A stretch of DNA of 64,000 nucleotides, taken from NCBI RefSeq assembly GCF_000757425.2, contig NZ_JPKR02000005.1, forward strand, positions 558,001 through 622,000, written 5' to 3'. The translations under genes and the position numbers were made by a program. The stretch comes from Tatumella morbirosei. Lineage in GTDB: Bacteria > Pseudomonadota > Gammaproteobacteria > Enterobacterales > Enterobacteriaceae. Shown here one piece after another: positions 39,970 through 50,209 of the stretch (positions are counted from its first letter, which is position 1; each line of letters starts with the position of its first letter). The notes beneath the pieces are model-generated. The model did not search any database. It worked only from the letters and a program-made list of their open reading frames with translations, and had not been told where the DNA came from.

Positions 39970-40626
39970 CTACAACCAGCCACGTTCGGCGAAGGATACA
40001 TACTGTCCTTTACCTATCACCAGATGATCTAAAAGCCGGATGTTCAGTAACATACAGACATTCTGAATTTGTCCGGTCACTTCCTTATCAGCAAGGCTCG
40101 GCTCAGCATGACCGGACGGGTGATTATGCGCCAGAATTAATGCCGCGGCATTGAATTTCAGTGCTTCTCTGGCGATTTCCCGGGGATGGACTTCCACAGA
40201 ACTCAGAGAACCCGAAAACATCTTTTGTACTGACAGTACCCGATGCTGATTATCCAGAAAGATTACCACAAAAATCTCACGTTCCTGATGAGCCAACTGA
40301 CTGGACAGATAATTGAGGGTAATCTGCGGGCTTTCCAATAAATTTCCGGCTTCCATCTGAGCCTGAAAGTAACGCCGTCCTAATTCTGCCACCGCCTGCA
40401 GTTGCGTCATTTTGGCCTTTCCGATACCACGCACTGCCAGGTAATCATCTTCTCCTGCGCTCATCAGTGCATACAACGAGCCAAATTGCTTAAGTAGCAT
40501 TTCTGACAATGCCATCACTCCCATACCGGCCAAACCGGTACGCAGGAAGATGGCCAGTAATTCGGTATCGGTTAATACTTCGGCGCCGTGCCTGATTAAC
40601 TTCTCTCTGGGTCGTAACTGTTCCAT
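39970..40626 (-). CDS. radC: RadC/YicR family JAMM-domain protein
   Basis: A 218-residue protein. The N-terminal helix-hairpin-helix part (MEQLRPREKLIRHGAEVLTDTELLAIFLRTGLAG, YLAVRGIGKAKMTQLQAV) precedes a JAMM metalloprotease-like domain with the motif HNHPSGHAEPSLADKEVT containing both His and the Asp. Historically linked to repair; the real activity is not settled. Same position, divergent from coaBC, as in E. coli. Confidence 0.95.
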   Translation of the reverse strand: MEQLRPREKLIRHGAEVLTDTELLAIFLRTGLAGMGVMALSEMLLKQFGSLYALMSAGEDDYLAVRGIGKAKMTQLQAVAELGRRYFQAQMEAGNLLESPQITLNYLSSQLAHQEREIFVVIFLDNQHRVLSVQKMFSGSLSSVEVHPREIAREALKFNAAALILAHNHPSGHAEPSLADKEVTGQIQNVCMLLNIRLLDHLVIGKGQYVSFAERGWL

Positions 40627-40900
40627 AATTTTTCTCTCCCTGAACAGACTTCATTATCACGGCCCTGAAGGGCCTTTTCTATTACAGTGAAAGCCGCATT
40701 CAACCGTCATCACATCACCGCTGACAGATTTACGAGGACCTTCATCCTGTTACCGGATACCTGCACATTTCTCTGTCGGCAAGAAGCAAAGCTGAATAGC
40801 TGCCAGGTGCAATGGCAGTTTTGCCGGACGGCGATTATGATAAAATGTCAGGGTCGGGCCAGAGTTCACGGCACCAGACTCAACAAATGAGGCGTTAATG

Positions 40901-42121
40901 ATGGAATTAGACGGTAAAAAAATTCTGCTGGGGGTCAGCGGTGGCATTGCTGCTTATAAAACACCGGAGCTGGTGCGCCGCCTGCGTGACCGCGGAGCCG
41001 ATGTCAGAGTAATGATGACCGATGCGGCCAGAGAGTTTATTACTCCATTGAGCCTGCAGGCTGTGAGCGGTTATCCGGTCTTCAACAATCTGCTGGACCC
41101 TGCTGCGGAAGCCGCCATGGGCCATATCGAACTGGCGAAATGGGCTGACATGGTGATTATCGCCCCCGCGACAGCAGATATCATTGCACGTATCAGCCAC
41201 GGAATGGCAAATGATTTGGTGACGACAGCGTGCCTGGCAACCGCGGCTCCGGTGGCCATTGTACCGGCGATGAATCAGCAAATGTACCGTTCCCCAATTA
41301 CCGGTGACAATATCAGTAAACTGGAAAAGTTCGGGATAGCCGTCTGGGGGCCAGACAGCGGCAGCCAGGCTTGTGGTGACGTCGGACCCGGAAGAATGCT
41401 TGACCCGGAAGAGATCGTTCGCCATGCTATTCGTCTGGCTGTGCCTGTCACAGACCTGCAACATCTGAAAATTATGATCACTGCGGGTCCGACCCGGGAG
41501 CCACTGGATCCTGTCCGGTTCCTGACGAATCACAGTTCCGGCAAAATGGGCTTCGCTATTGCTGAAGCGGCAAAATCCCGTGGTGCCACGGTCACTCTGG
41601 TAACCGGTCCGGTATCATTGCCTACCCCTGTTGGCGTTAAACGCATCGATGTGACTACTGCGCTTGAAATGCAGCATGAGGTCATGTCTGCTATCCACGA
41701 CCAGCACATTTTCATCGGCAGCGCAGCCGTAGCCGACTATCGCGCGGCGATGATTGCCAGTGAAAAGATGAAAAAACAGGGGGAAAGTGATGATTCACTG
41801 ACCCTTCAACTGATCAAAAATCCGGATATTGTTGCAGGGGTAGCCGCACTGTCAGAAAACCGCCCTTATGTGGTCGGATTTGCGGCTGAAACCCGTAATG
41901 TGGAAGAATACGCCCGGCAGAAAAGAATACGAAAACAGCTGGATTTAATCTGCGCAAACGATGTATCGCTGTCGGAACAAGGGTTTAACAGCGATAAAAA
42001 TGCGCTTCACCTTTTCTGGCAGGAGGGAGATAAAATGTTACCGCTTAGCGATAAACAGCTCCTTGGCCAGCAATTATTAGACGAGATAGTCCGCCTTTAT
42101 GATGAAAAAAATAGACATTAA
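40901..42121 (+). CDS. coaBC: Phosphopantothenoylcysteine decarboxylase/synthetase (bifunctional)
   Basis: A 406-residue fusion, same length as E. coli Dfp. The N-terminal flavodoxin-like CoaC decarboxylase has [30 protein letters not shown], the PxMNxxMW-like PAMNQQMY and the catalytic-Cys loop [14 protein letters not shown]. The C-terminal CoaB synthetase begins at about 190 with [26 protein letters not shown] and includes the Lys region [10 protein letters not shown]. ATGs at 40898 and 40901; the latter has the better spacing to TGAGGCG. It overlaps dut by 23 bases. Confidence 0.97.
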   Translation: MELDGKKILLGVSGGIAAYKTPELVRRLRDRGADVRVMMTDAAREFITPLSLQAVSGYPVFNNLLDPAAEAAMGHIELAKWADMVIIAPATADIIARISHGMANDLVTTACLATAAPVAIVPAMNQQMYRSPITGDNISKLEKFGIAVWGPDSGSQACGDVGPGRMLDPEEIVRHAIRLAVPVTDLQHLKIMITAGPTREPLDPVRFLTNHSSGKMGFAIAEAAKSRGATVTLVTGPVSLPTPVGVKRIDVTTALEMQHEVMSAIHDQHIFIGSAAVADYRAAMIASEKMKKQGESDDSLTLQLIKNPDIVAGVAALSENRPYVVGFAAETRNVEEYARQKRIRKQLDLICANDVSLSEQGFNSDKNALHLFWQEGDKMLPLSDKQLLGQQLLDEIVRLYDEKNRH

Positions 42122-42557
42122 GATCCTTGACCCCCGGGTTGGAAAAGAGTTTCCACTGCCAGCCTATGCCACCAGCGGATCCGCCGGTCTGGATTTACGT
42201 GCCTGTCTTGATGAACCTTTGGTTCTTGCTGCCGGTGAGACCCGGCTCATCCCTACCGGGCTCGCGATTTATATCGCCGATCCACAACTGGCTGCTGTTA
42301 TTCTGCCACGTTCTGGTCTGGGCCATAAACACGGGATTGTTTTGGGAAATCTCGTCGGGCTGATTGATTCTGACTATCAGGGACCTCTGATGGTTTCTGC
42401 CTGGAACCGCAGCGAGCAGTCTTTTACCATTGAGCCGGGTGACAGAATCGCACAGTTGGTGTTTGTCCCGGTAGTCCAGGCAGAATTTAATCTGGTCGAA
42501 GAGTTTACTACCACAGATCGTGGTGAAGGTGGTTTTGGCCATTCCGGCCGGCAGTAA
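42099..42557 (+). CDS. dut: dUTP diphosphatase
   Basis: A 152-residue trimeric dUTPase, E. coli length, with all five motifs: [39 protein letters not shown] and the C-terminal Arg/Phe arm [12 protein letters not shown]. It removes dUTP and provides dUMP for dTMP synthesis. Starts inside the coaBC 3' end. Confidence 0.98.
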   Translation: MMKKIDIKILDPRVGKEFPLPAYATSGSAGLDLRACLDEPLVLAAGETRLIPTGLAIYIADPQLAAVILPRSGLGHKHGIVLGNLVGLIDSDYQGPLMVSAWNRSEQSFTIEPGDRIAQLVFVPVVQAEFNLVEEFTTTDRGEGGFGHSGRQ

Positions 42558-42732
42558 TTAATCAGCATCAGCTTCTGTACCTTTCCATCTTCCGGCCTGT
42601 CGTCCTGTGACGATAGTGGCCGGAACTTTTGTGTGCATGGGTAGCAATGCAGGAAGATGCTGTTAACCCATATATGCGCGATCAGTAACAGGTACAGCAT
42701 TTTTAAGGTGATTTTCAGGGGTCTTTAAGGTC

Positions 42733-43329
42733 ATGGCAGAAAAAAAGAACACGAAACGGAATCGTCGTGAAGAAATTTTGCAGGCACTGGCACAGATGCT
42801 CGAGTCAGGCGATGGCAGCCAACGCATCACCACAGCCAAGCTGGCAGCTAATGTCGGGGTATCAGAAGCGGCACTGTATCGGCACTTTCCCAGCAAAACC
42901 AAAATGTTTGACAGTCTGATCGAATTTATTGAAGACAGTCTGATTACCCGCATCAATCTTATCCTGAATGACGAAAAAGAGACGCTCACGCGTTTAAAGC
43001 TGATCGTGCAACTTATTCTGGGATTTGGTGAGCGTAATCCGGGGCTGACCCGCATCCTGACCGGCCATGCATTAATGTTTGAACAGGATCGCCTGCAGGA
43101 CAGGATTAATCAGTTGTTCGAAAGGATAGAAGTGCAGCTTCGTCTGGTCATGCGCGAGAAAAAATTGCGTGAAGGTGAAGGTTTCAGAACCGATGAAACC
43201 CTGCTGGCAAGTCAGTTACTGGCTTTTTGCGAAGGTTTACTGTCACGCTATGTGCGCTCAGAATTCCGCTTTCGGCCGACCGCCGACTTCGATACCCGCT
43301 GGCCTTTGCTGGCACTTCAACTGCAGTAA
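42733..43329 (+). CDS. slmA: Nucleoid-occlusion protein SlmA (TetR family)
   Basis: A 198-residue TetR-type DNA-binding protein: [14 protein letters not shown]... with the helix-turn-helix [36 protein letters not shown]. Bound to its chromosomal sites it blocks FtsZ ring formation over the nucleoid. Located dut-slmA-pyrE as in E. coli. Confidence 0.97.
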   Translation: MAEKKNTKRNRREEILQALAQMLESGDGSQRITTAKLAANVGVSEAALYRHFPSKTKMFDSLIEFIEDSLITRINLILNDEKETLTRLKLIVQLILGFGERNPGLTRILTGHALMFEQDRLQDRINQLFERIEVQLRLVMREKKLREGEGFRTDETLLASQLLAFCEGLLSRYVRSEFRFRPTADFDTRWPLLALQLQ

Positions 43330-43364
43330 TTCAGCGGGCAGAAGCCCGCTGTTGCTGGTAAATA

Positions 43365-44006
43365 TCAGACACCATATTGTTGCTGATAGGCTCTGACAGA
43401 CGCCAGATGATTAGCCATTTCAGGTTTTTCTTCCAGATAGCTTATCAGGTCCTTCAGGGTAATGATGGAGATGACTTTGCACTGGTAATCCCGCTCAACT
43501 TCCTGAATAGCAGAGAGCTCACCCCGTCCGCGTTCCTGACGGTCCAGCGAGATTAATACACCCGCGAGTGTCGCTTTATTTGCCGCTATAATTTCCATGG
43601 ATTCACGAATAGCAGTACCTGCGGTGATCACATCATCCACCAGCATAATGCGCCCCTGCAACGGGCTTCCGACCAGCAAACCACCTTCCCCGTGATCCTT
43701 CGCTTCTTTGCGGTTAAAGCAATAAGGAACATCTCTGTCATGGTGGTCAGCCAGAGCAACGGCGGTCGTCGTCGCAATCGGGATACCTTTGTAGGCGGGT
43801 CCGAACAACAGATCAAAATCGATGGCTGAATCTGTCAGCGCCTGCGCGTAAAAACGTCCCAGCAGAGCTAAATCACGTCCGGTATTAAACAGCCCTGCAT
43901 TGAAGAAATAAGGGCTCTGGCGTCCGGATTTCAATGTAAATTCGCCAAACTTCAGGACCTGCTTATTTAATGCAAACTCGATAAACTGACGCTGCCACGG
44001 TTTCAT
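43365..44006 (-). CDS. pyrE: Orotate phosphoribosyltransferase
   Basis: A 213-residue enzyme converting orotate and PRPP to OMP. PRPP-binding loop [17 protein letters not shown], the flexible lysine loop [16 protein letters not shown] and [18 protein letters not shown] are visible. It follows rph with a transcription attenuator between them. Confidence 0.98.
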   Translation of the reverse strand: MKPWQRQFIEFALNKQVLKFGEFTLKSGRQSPYFFNAGLFNTGRDLALLGRFYAQALTDSAIDFDLLFGPAYKGIPIATTTAVALADHHDRDVPYCFNRKEAKDHGEGGLLVGSPLQGRIMLVDDVITAGTAIRESMEIIAANKATLAGVLISLDRQERGRGELSAIQEVERDYQCKVISIITLKDLISYLEEKPEMANHLASVRAYQQQYGV

Positions 44007-44021
44007 TTTTATTCCTCACAT

Positions 44022-44043
44022 AAAAAAGCGACCCGCAGGTCGC
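44022..44043 (-). terminator. pyrE attenuator
   Basis: On the minus strand GCGACC-tgcg-GGTCGC is followed by six T just upstream of pyrE. In E. coli the equivalent hairpin, with coupled translation of rph, attenuates pyrE when UTP is high. Here it follows the rph stop closely, so the coupling geometry is kept. Confidence 0.9.
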
Positions 44044-44051
44044 CTGGAAAA

Positions 44052-44768
44052 TCAGTTAGCTAACGCGGCTTTCTGCGCGTCAATCAGGGTATCGATGCCA
44101 CCGCGGGCCAGTGCCAGCAAACTCAGCAACTCTTCATGGCTAAAAGGTGCGCCTTCCGCTGTTCCCTGAACCTCGATCATTCTGCCGTCTTCCATCATCA
44201 CGACATTCATATCGGTATCTGCGGCAGAATCTTCGACATATTCCAGATCACAGACGGCTTCTCCGTCAACAATCCCGACAGAGATTGCGGCTACCATCCC
44301 TTTCATCGGGCTGGACTTCAGTTTACCTTCAGCTACCAGTGAGTTAAGTGCATCGGCCAACGCCACGCAGGCGCCGGTAATAGACGCTGTACGGGTTCCG
44401 CCATCCGCCTGAATAACGTCACAATCCAGCGTAATGGTGTACTCACCGAGTGCCTGAAGATCGACCGCTGCCCGTAATGAACGGGCAATCAGGCGTTGAA
44501 TTTCCAGAGTCCGGCCGCCCTGCTTACCTTTGGCCGCTTCTCTGGCCATCCGACTGTGGGTTGAGCGTGGCAACATGCCATATTCTGCAGTGACCCATCC
44601 CTGGCCTTTACCTTTCAGAAAACGCGGTACGCTTTCCTCAATTGTCGCAGTGCAAAGTACTTTGGTTTCACCAAATTCAACCAGCACTGAGCCTTCAGCG
44701 TGTTTGGTATAGTGACGGGTCAGGGTAACTGGGCGAACCTGGTTCGCGCTACGGCCTGCTGGACGCAT
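44052..44768 (-). CDS. rph: Ribonuclease PH
   Basis: A 238-residue phosphorolytic 3'-to-5' exonuclease trimming tRNA precursors. It has [41 protein letters not shown], the phosphate-site RSLRAAVDL and [15 protein letters not shown] segments. It is full length, unlike the frameshifted rph of E. coli K-12. Stop close to the pyrE attenuator means that normal attenuation control of pyrE should hold. Confidence 0.97.
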   Translation of the reverse strand: MRPAGRSANQVRPVTLTRHYTKHAEGSVLVEFGETKVLCTATIEESVPRFLKGKGQGWVTAEYGMLPRSTHSRMAREAAKGKQGGRTLEIQRLIARSLRAAVDLQALGEYTITLDCDVIQADGGTRTASITGACVALADALNSLVAEGKLKSSPMKGMVAAISVGIVDGEAVCDLEYVEDSAADTDMNVVMMEDGRMIEVQGTAEGAPFSHEELLSLLALARGGIDTLIDAQKAALAN

Positions 44769-44842
44769 GATGTATCTCCGGCTGCTATTAACTGGCTGCG
44801 CATTATACGGATTTCACCAGCGAATGCCTATGGTCGCGGTGA

Positions 44843-45982
44843 TCAGTCCAGAGTTTTGCGATAACTGTGTAAACTAATTAATATCACCAGACCTCCAATA
44901 ACAGCCAGTGACAACAACTCCGGCAAAAGTTCAGCCATGGTATATCCCTTCAACATAACCGCTTTGATTAAACGGATGAAATAGGTCAGCGGTAAGCAGG
45001 AACCCACCATTTGTGCCCATACAGGCATACTGATAAACGGGCTGATAAATCCGGACAACATTACCGAAGGAATAAAGTAAAACGACGACAGTTGTAATGC
45101 CTGAAGCTGATTTTTAGCCACACTTGAAATCATTATCCCGATACAAAGGCACAGGAAAATATAAATAACCAACACCAGGAACAGCAGAGAAAAACTACCA
45201 AGTACTGGGATATTAAACAGATAAACCGCAAACCACAGAATCATTAGCGACTGAAATCCACCCACCAGCACATACGGTGTGATTTTCCCGAGTATCACTT
45301 CAGGCGCTGTTACCGGAGAAATTAATAAATTTTCCATCGCCCCACTCTCACGTTCCCGGGTAATGGCCAGTGCAGTCATCAAAATCAGGGTAGTACTCAG
45401 TATTGAGCCAATAATCCCGGGAATCGTGTTAAACCGGGTTATCCCTTCAGGATTAAACATCCGCTGGATAACCAGTTCAAAGGTATTCTCCTGCTGCAGG
45501 TTCCGCAGAGATTCAGGTAAGTCGTACTGAAACATTGAACCTGCGACCTGGCTAAGTGCACTTAACGCATTGCCAATAGCCAGAGGATCAATAGCGTCAC
45601 CTTGAACCAGCAATTGGGGTTTTTCTCCGCGCAAAATTTTCCGTGTAAACCCTTCGGGAATCGTTACCATAAAAAGAATGTTTCCCCGGACAAATGCATT
45701 TCTTGCTTCTTCAGCCGACGGATAGGACTGAAATGAGAAATAATCCGTGTTTTGTACACTACTGATAAAAACCTTACTCAACTGTCCGGAATCATAGTTA
45801 ATCAATGCTGAAGGTATTCTGTGCGGATCCATATTGACGGCATATCCCAGAATGATCAGCTGAAGTAAAGGGGTCAGAAAAACCATTCCGATACTCACTT
45901 TATCGCGACGCAGCTCATGCAACTCTTTCATTACCACGGCTAACCAGCGTGTGAAAGAAAATGGAATTTTTATCTTAATCAT
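44843..45982 (-). CDS. ABC-2 type transporter permease (YhhJ/YbhR-like)
   Basis: A 379-residue permease with one N-terminal helix (VFLTPLLQLIILGYAVNMDP), a ~150-residue periplasmic domain, and five C-terminal helices. The conserved RERESGAMENLLISPVTAPEVILGK segment is the coupling loop of ABC-2 permeases. Overlaps the ATPase gene. Last gene of the exporter operon. Cargo unknown; related systems move drugs, bile acids or lipids. Confidence 0.9.
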   Translation of the reverse strand: MIKIKIPFSFTRWLAVVMKELHELRRDKVSIGMVFLTPLLQLIILGYAVNMDPHRIPSALINYDSGQLSKVFISSVQNTDYFSFQSYPSAEEARNAFVRGNILFMVTIPEGFTRKILRGEKPQLLVQGDAIDPLAIGNALSALSQVAGSMFQYDLPESLRNLQQENTFELVIQRMFNPEGITRFNTIPGIIGSILSTTLILMTALAITRERESGAMENLLISPVTAPEVILGKITPYVLVGGFQSLMILWFAVYLFNIPVLGSFSLLFLVLVIYIFLCLCIGIMISSVAKNQLQALQLSSFYFIPSVMLSGFISPFISMPVWAQMVGSCLPLTYFIRLIKAVMLKGYTMAELLPELLSLAVIGGLVILISLHSYRKTLD

Positions 45983-46886
45983 GTAGTGGTTTCATCAGAT
46001 GAGAGAAAGCATCTTCGAGAGTGGTTCCAACCTCCTGAATACCATAACCATCAGGGACCACCTTGCTGAGAATCCGGGCGAGATTGTTGTTATCCGATGA
46101 AGTCACGTGCAAAGTTCTCCCGAAAATAACGGTTTGTTGGATCTCCGGGAAACAACGTAATTTCGCTTCCAGGGACGTCAGTCCCTGGCCTGAAATGCTA
46201 ATCGTTGTCAGCTTCTGAGCATCAATAATAGATTGTGCGGTTCCGTGCGCTAATAGCTTCCCGTACGCAAGGTAAGCCAGTTGGTGACAGCGCTCAGCTT
46301 CATCCATGTAATGAGTACTGACCAGAATAGATATCCCTCTGTCTGACAACCAGTGGAGTATCTGCCAGAAATCCCTGCGGGATTTAGGATCGACCCCGGC
46401 GGTTGGCTCATCGAGAAATAATAATCCGGGTTGATGGATCATACTGGCGGCCAGAGCCAGACGCTGCTTCCATCCCCCTGACAGATCTTTCGCCAGCTGA
46501 TTCTGGCGTGATGACAGCCCCATCTCCGACAGCGTTTTGTCCACATATTGCCTGGCCGGTTTTAAATTATGTAATCGTGCAATAAATAAGAGATTTTCCC
46601 GGACAGTGAGAGCACCCCACATGGAGAAATACTGGGTCATATAACCTATACGTTTTTTAATATCATCCCGCTGCGTGAAAATGTCATAACCCAGACAATG
46701 CCCCAGACCAGAATCCGGGGTCATTAACCCACACATCATGCGTATCGAAGTCGTCTTTCCGCTACCATTGGGCCCCAGAAAACCATAGATTTCCCCTTTG
46801 CCGATTTGCAACGAAAGGTCCTTAACAACGTGCTGGTCTCCGAAGTGTTTATTCAGCCCTTCAACATCTATGCACCAGTCATTCAT
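45975..46886 (-). CDS. ABC transporter ATP-binding protein
   Basis: A 303-residue ATPase with Walker A GPNGSGKT near residue 37, Q-loop YMTQYFSMWGALTVREN, signature LSGGWKQRLALAASM, Walker B LLFLDEPTAGVDPKSRR and the H-loop STHYMDEAE. C-terminal ~80 residues form a regulatory extension as in drug/lipid exporters. The ATG at 46886 overlaps the end of the fusion-protein gene by eight bases; an upstream in-frame start at 46907 is less likely. Forms a pump with the permease downstream. Confidence 0.92.
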   Translation of the reverse strand: MNDWCIDVEGLNKHFGDQHVVKDLSLQIGKGEIYGFLGPNGSGKTTSIRMMCGLMTPDSGLGHCLGYDIFTQRDDIKKRIGYMTQYFSMWGALTVRENLLFIARLHNLKPARQYVDKTLSEMGLSSRQNQLAKDLSGGWKQRLALAASMIHQPGLLFLDEPTAGVDPKSRRDFWQILHWLSDRGISILVSTHYMDEAERCHQLAYLAYGKLLAHGTAQSIIDAQKLTTISISGQGLTSLEAKLRCFPEIQQTVIFGRTLHVTSSDNNNLARILSKVVPDGYGIQEVGTTLEDAFSHLMKPLHD

Positions 46887-47859
46887 CAGGTACGAGCTCC
46901 ACCTCAAAAGGCTGACCCACTTTAATCTCTCCGGGCTTAACAGACTCCGGTATCGCTTCAGCCATATAGATTAATTTCTCCCGGCGGACCGTACTGTATA
47001 TCACCGGTGGGGTATATTCTGTCTGCGGACTAATGTAATTAACCCGACCAGTGAAAGTCCGTGGGCATCCGTCGCAATGTAAGCTAACCTTCATCCCTAC
47101 GCTTATACGCCCCAGTTGTGGTTCAGGAATATAAAAGCGAATTTTGAGATTACCGTCAGGAAGCAGGCTGATCACAGGCTGTCCGGCTGTTGGCCTCTCT
47201 CCTGGCAGATACAGGGTATCGAATACTATTGCCTCTTGTGGGGCAAAAAGCGTACTTTGCTGTATGTCCCTGATAGCTTTATCCCGTTGCAGATTAGCCG
47301 ATTCCACCCGCAATTGCTGATGACTGATCTGAGATTGTCTTGCGGGTAATTGTCTGGCTTCCAGCTGATGTTGTAGTTCTCTGGCACTCGCTGTCTTCTG
47401 GCTGTAATCATTGCTGGCTCGTTGCCACTCTTCGGCCGAAATAACCTGTGTTGAGTAAAGTTTCTGATAGCGAGATAACTGACTTTTTGCCAGACTGGCT
47501 GCTGATATGGCCCGTTCAAGTTGTGCTCTTATCACATTCAACTCTTCGGGCCTTTCTCCTGACATTAAATCAGTCAACAATGCCTGCTCAGAAAGATAAT
47601 TTCTTTCCGCGATATTCATTGTGTTTTGAAGATTATAAGTATCCATTTTTAACAAGGGCTGGCCTTTACTGACGTGCTGCCCTTTTTTTACATAAACCGC
47701 TTCTATTTCCTCTGTCGAAAAATTAGAAAGATAAATAAAATCACCATATGAATAACCGTTAAAAGTTAAACTACTCCGAACATCACAGCCGGTCAGGGTA
47801 AAAATAAGAAAACCAAGCATAAAACGACATCTGTTGTTTTTGATTAGACATAAACTCAA
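46879..47859 (-). CDS. HlyD-type membrane-fusion lipoprotein
   Basis: A 326-residue periplasmic adaptor. The N-terminus has a hydrophobic stretch ending in the lipobox LTGC near residue 25, so it is probably lipid-anchored. Biotinyl-lipoyl half-motifs (EEIEAVYVKKGQHVSKGQPLLKMDTYNL and QQSTLFAPQEAIVFDTLYLPGERPTAGQPVISL) flank a coiled-coil hairpin (residues ~75-195); a beta-barrel domain follows. The start is taken as TTG at 47859 behind AGGGTG; the first ATG is at 47820. With the ATPase and permease it resembles the YhiI/YbhG systems, which need an outer-membrane channel not coded here. Confidence 0.88.
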   Translation of the reverse strand: MSLCLIKNNRCRFMLGFLIFTLTGCDVRSSLTFNGYSYGDFIYLSNFSTEEIEAVYVKKGQHVSKGQPLLKMDTYNLQNTMNIAERNYLSEQALLTDLMSGERPEELNVIRAQLERAISAASLAKSQLSRYQKLYSTQVISAEEWQRASNDYSQKTASARELQHQLEARQLPARQSQISHQQLRVESANLQRDKAIRDIQQSTLFAPQEAIVFDTLYLPGERPTAGQPVISLLPDGNLKIRFYIPEPQLGRISVGMKVSLHCDGCPRTFTGRVNYISPQTEYTPPVIYSTVRREKLIYMAEAIPESVKPGEIKVGQPFEVELVPDE

Positions 47860-47923
47860 AATAGCACCCTGACGTTAATCAATTTAATCCACAGTCCATT
47901 ACGCCCCACGAAATCCCTCATCG

Positions 47924-48265
47924 TCAAACTCCAGTAATCAGAAAATACCAGGGGTAGCTATTTTTAAGCTTATTCAAAGCACAACTATTTAACCCGACAA
48001 CAGAATTAAAGGATTTATCCTCAATGATGCGGTGTCGTTCCAAACCGTCAACGGGAAACCACGTTGACGCCTGTTTATCAGGCCAGGGAAGATCAACACC
48101 AGTCAGGGAAAGGAAAAAAGTAGGCCATTCCCTGTCTTTAGACGCATCATTTGCGGGAAAAATACCTTCAACATCATTCCCCGGGCTCTTTATGATTTTT
48201 TTATTAAAATAAGAAATTTTCTTCCCGGGGGAAAATTCCCTGACTACAGTATCGATGTTATCCAT
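47924..48265 (-). CDS. Hypothetical protein upstream of the ABC exporter
   Basis: A 113-residue ORF that I do not recognise. ATG at 48265 is preceded by GGAGATGAA, a fair ribosome site. No signal peptide or membrane helix; the sequence is rich in Trp, Phe, Pro and Lys (for example DREWPTFFLSLTG, QASTWFPVDGLE, SYPWYFLITGV). It is in the same direction as the exporter, 64 bases upstream of its first gene, so it may be co-transcribed. It could be a cargo, an accessory protein or a chance ORF. Confidence 0.45.
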   Translation of the reverse strand: MDNIDTVVREFSPGKKISYFNKKIIKSPGNDVEGIFPANDASKDREWPTFFLSLTGVDLPWPDKQASTWFPVDGLERHRIIEDKSFNSVVGLNSCALNKLKNSYPWYFLITGV

Positions 48266-49182
48266 TTCATCTCCAAACCCAGGCATGCCAAATCAGCGTG
48301 AGTTAATTACATGCAGAGTTAAATCATCCATGACACTTTAGACTATCAGGTGTCATGACATTTCAAATTAAATTCACCGCGCATTTTCATTAATCAACAT
48401 CGCATAAACATTGATAATAATCAATAAGCCACTCGTTATTTCTCCTGAAACACAAATAGCATCATTAAAATATAACCCTTAAAAAAAACAGAAAACAAGA
48501 TATTTACACATCAGAAAAAAATAAAAAGTCTGCAAGCGATTAACTTATGACACTTCATAAAAAAGTTAAATATAAACCCGATATAAACATCGGATTTATA
48601 CCATATAATCGAAAAACACCCGGAATACTTCATAGCCACAGACAGCAAGGTAATTATACTGCACCCTGTTTATTTTACTGTTTAAGTGGTCTTCTGCCCG
48701 GGAAAACTGCTTAGTAAGCATGGCCTGACACTTCCTGTGATTTATATTGACGACTGGCTACCAATGGATTTATTTATTCCTCAACCAGTCCGGGAAACCT
48801 GTAAAGAAACAGAAAATTTAATAGTTATGATTACTGGTATAGCGTCCACTGTATAATCACTCAGTCAGCTATTATCTGTTCACCAACTTCCATAAACACG
48901 TATGAAACTCTGTAATTCTCTGGAATAATTAATGACAGATTTGGAATATTTATCGTTAATATCTCACCTTCAGTAACCCGATGTTCCCGGGAGCCGGACT
49001 GTGGTGGGAAATTTCAGCGGATAACGTGTATTTTGGGTTGATTAATCCGCGTTAAAAAACCATAACTTATTAATATTTAAATTATTTATCTTAAATCATA
49101 GCGTTTATTGTGGTTAATCCTGTCCTCGATACAGTACCGCCGCTATAATCGCACCATAACCTGGTAAAAATGAGTAACCGAT
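48266..49182. other. Long AT-rich intergenic stretch between the exporter cassette and yicC
   Basis: About 900 bases with no convincing gene on either strand, much more AT-rich than its surroundings. An inverted repeat ATGACAC/GTGTCAT lies at 48330-48336 and 48350-48356, upstream of the minus-strand hypothetical gene, and TGACACTTC recurs at 48548 and 48726. The yicC promoter must be at the right end. Base composition suggests foreign DNA, or decayed genes. Confidence 0.6.
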
Positions 49183-50046
49183 ATGATCCGCAGTATGACA
49201 GCCTATGCCCGCCGTGAAGTTAAAGGTGACTGGGGCAGCGCCTCCTGGGAGCTTCGCTCGGTAAATCAGCGCTATCTTGAAACCTATATGCGCCTGCCGG
49301 AACAGTTTCGTAGCCTGGAACCAATGATTCGCGAACGTATCCGCCATCGCCTGACCCGTGGAAAAATTGAATGTGCATTACGTTTTGATGCCAGCCAGGG
49401 CGCACAGTCGGAACTGATTCTGAACGAAGCGCTGGCAAAACAGCTGATCCAATCGGCCAACTGGGTAAAACTGCAGGCTGATGAAGGCAGTATTAACCCT
49501 GTCGATATTCTACGCTGGCCTGGGGTGATGGCTGCCGCAGAGCAGGATCTGGACAGTATCAACCAGCAACTGATGGCCGCGCTGGAACTGGCACTGGATG
49601 ATTTCATCACTGCCCGCGAAACTGAAGGTCAGGCGCTGCAGACAATGATTGAACAGCGGCTGGAGGGTGTGTCTGAGCAGGTAGTTAAAGTACGTGCCCA
49701 TATGCCGGAAGTTATGCAATGGCAACGCGAACGCCTGATAGCGAAGCTGGAAGAAGCCGAAATCCAGCTGGAAAATAACCGCCTTGAACAGGAACTTGTG
49801 ATGATGGCACAGCGTATTGATGTGGCAGAGGAACTGGACCGACTGGAGGCTCATGTCAAAGAAACCTACAACATACTGAAGAAGAAAGAGGCCGTCGGAC
49901 GTCGTCTCGATTTTATGATGCAGGAATTCAACCGCGAATCTAACACCCTGGGGTCGAAATCTATCAATGCCGATATCACCGCATCCGCGATCGAACTGAA
50001 AGTGCTGATCGAGCAGATGCGTGAGCAGATCCAGAATATCGAGTAA
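49183..50046 (+). CDS. yicC: YicC family endoribonuclease/RNA-turnover protein
   Basis: A 287-residue protein with the YicC N-domain (MIRSMTAYARREVKGDWGSASWELRSVNQRYLETY) and the DUF1732 C-domain (KETYNILKKKEAVGRRLDFMMQEFNRESNTLGSKS). Recent work describes E. coli YicC as an endoribonuclease helping degrade small RNAs such as RyhB. In E. coli it is directly divergent from rph; here about 4.4 kb is inserted between. Confidence 0.96.
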   Translation: MIRSMTAYARREVKGDWGSASWELRSVNQRYLETYMRLPEQFRSLEPMIRERIRHRLTRGKIECALRFDASQGAQSELILNEALAKQLIQSANWVKLQADEGSINPVDILRWPGVMAAAEQDLDSINQQLMAALELALDDFITARETEGQALQTMIEQRLEGVSEQVVKVRAHMPEVMQWQRERLIAKLEEAEIQLENNRLEQELVMMAQRIDVAEELDRLEAHVKETYNILKKKEAVGRRLDFMMQEFNRESNTLGSKSINADITASAIELKVLIEQMREQIQNIE

Positions 50047-50083
50047 GCTATCACAGCAGATCACCCACCAGCATTAAAACCAC

Positions 50084-50110
50084 AAACCCCGCATCGTGTC
50101 GGGGTTTTTT
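50084..50110 (+). terminator. yicC terminator
   Basis: AAACCCCG-catcgtgt-CGGGGTTTTTT: a GC stem (50087-50091 with 50100-50104) followed by six T, about 40 bases after yicC. It marks the last clear chromosomal feature before the mobile element. Confidence 0.85.
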
Positions 50111-50155
50111 GTTATCATGGGCTATCATAAAGACGCAACAAAGCGCATGATTAAA

Positions 50156-50209
50156 GTGTACACCTGGGTGTACCTATAGCATCAGGTGTACTCAGTTAGG
50201 TGTACACCC
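50156..50209. repeat. Four GTGTAC repeats upstream of the integrase
   Basis: The hexamer GTGTAC occurs at 50156, 50168, 50186 and 50200, mostly as (G)GTGTAC(AC)C, within 54 bases. The cluster lies between the yicC terminator and the integrase start. Its location is right for integrase arm-type or excisionase sites near the attachment site, or for integrase autoregulation. The attachment core itself could not be found because the other end is outside the window. Confidence 0.6.

Noticed and set aside
40907-41533. 208-codon minus-strand frame
   Set aside because: Antisense to coaBC; composition like a shadow frame, rich in His and Ser with no motifs.
48960-49060. Short plus-strand frame MFPGAGLWWEIS in the gap before yicC
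   Set aside because: Only 24 codons and no ribosome site.
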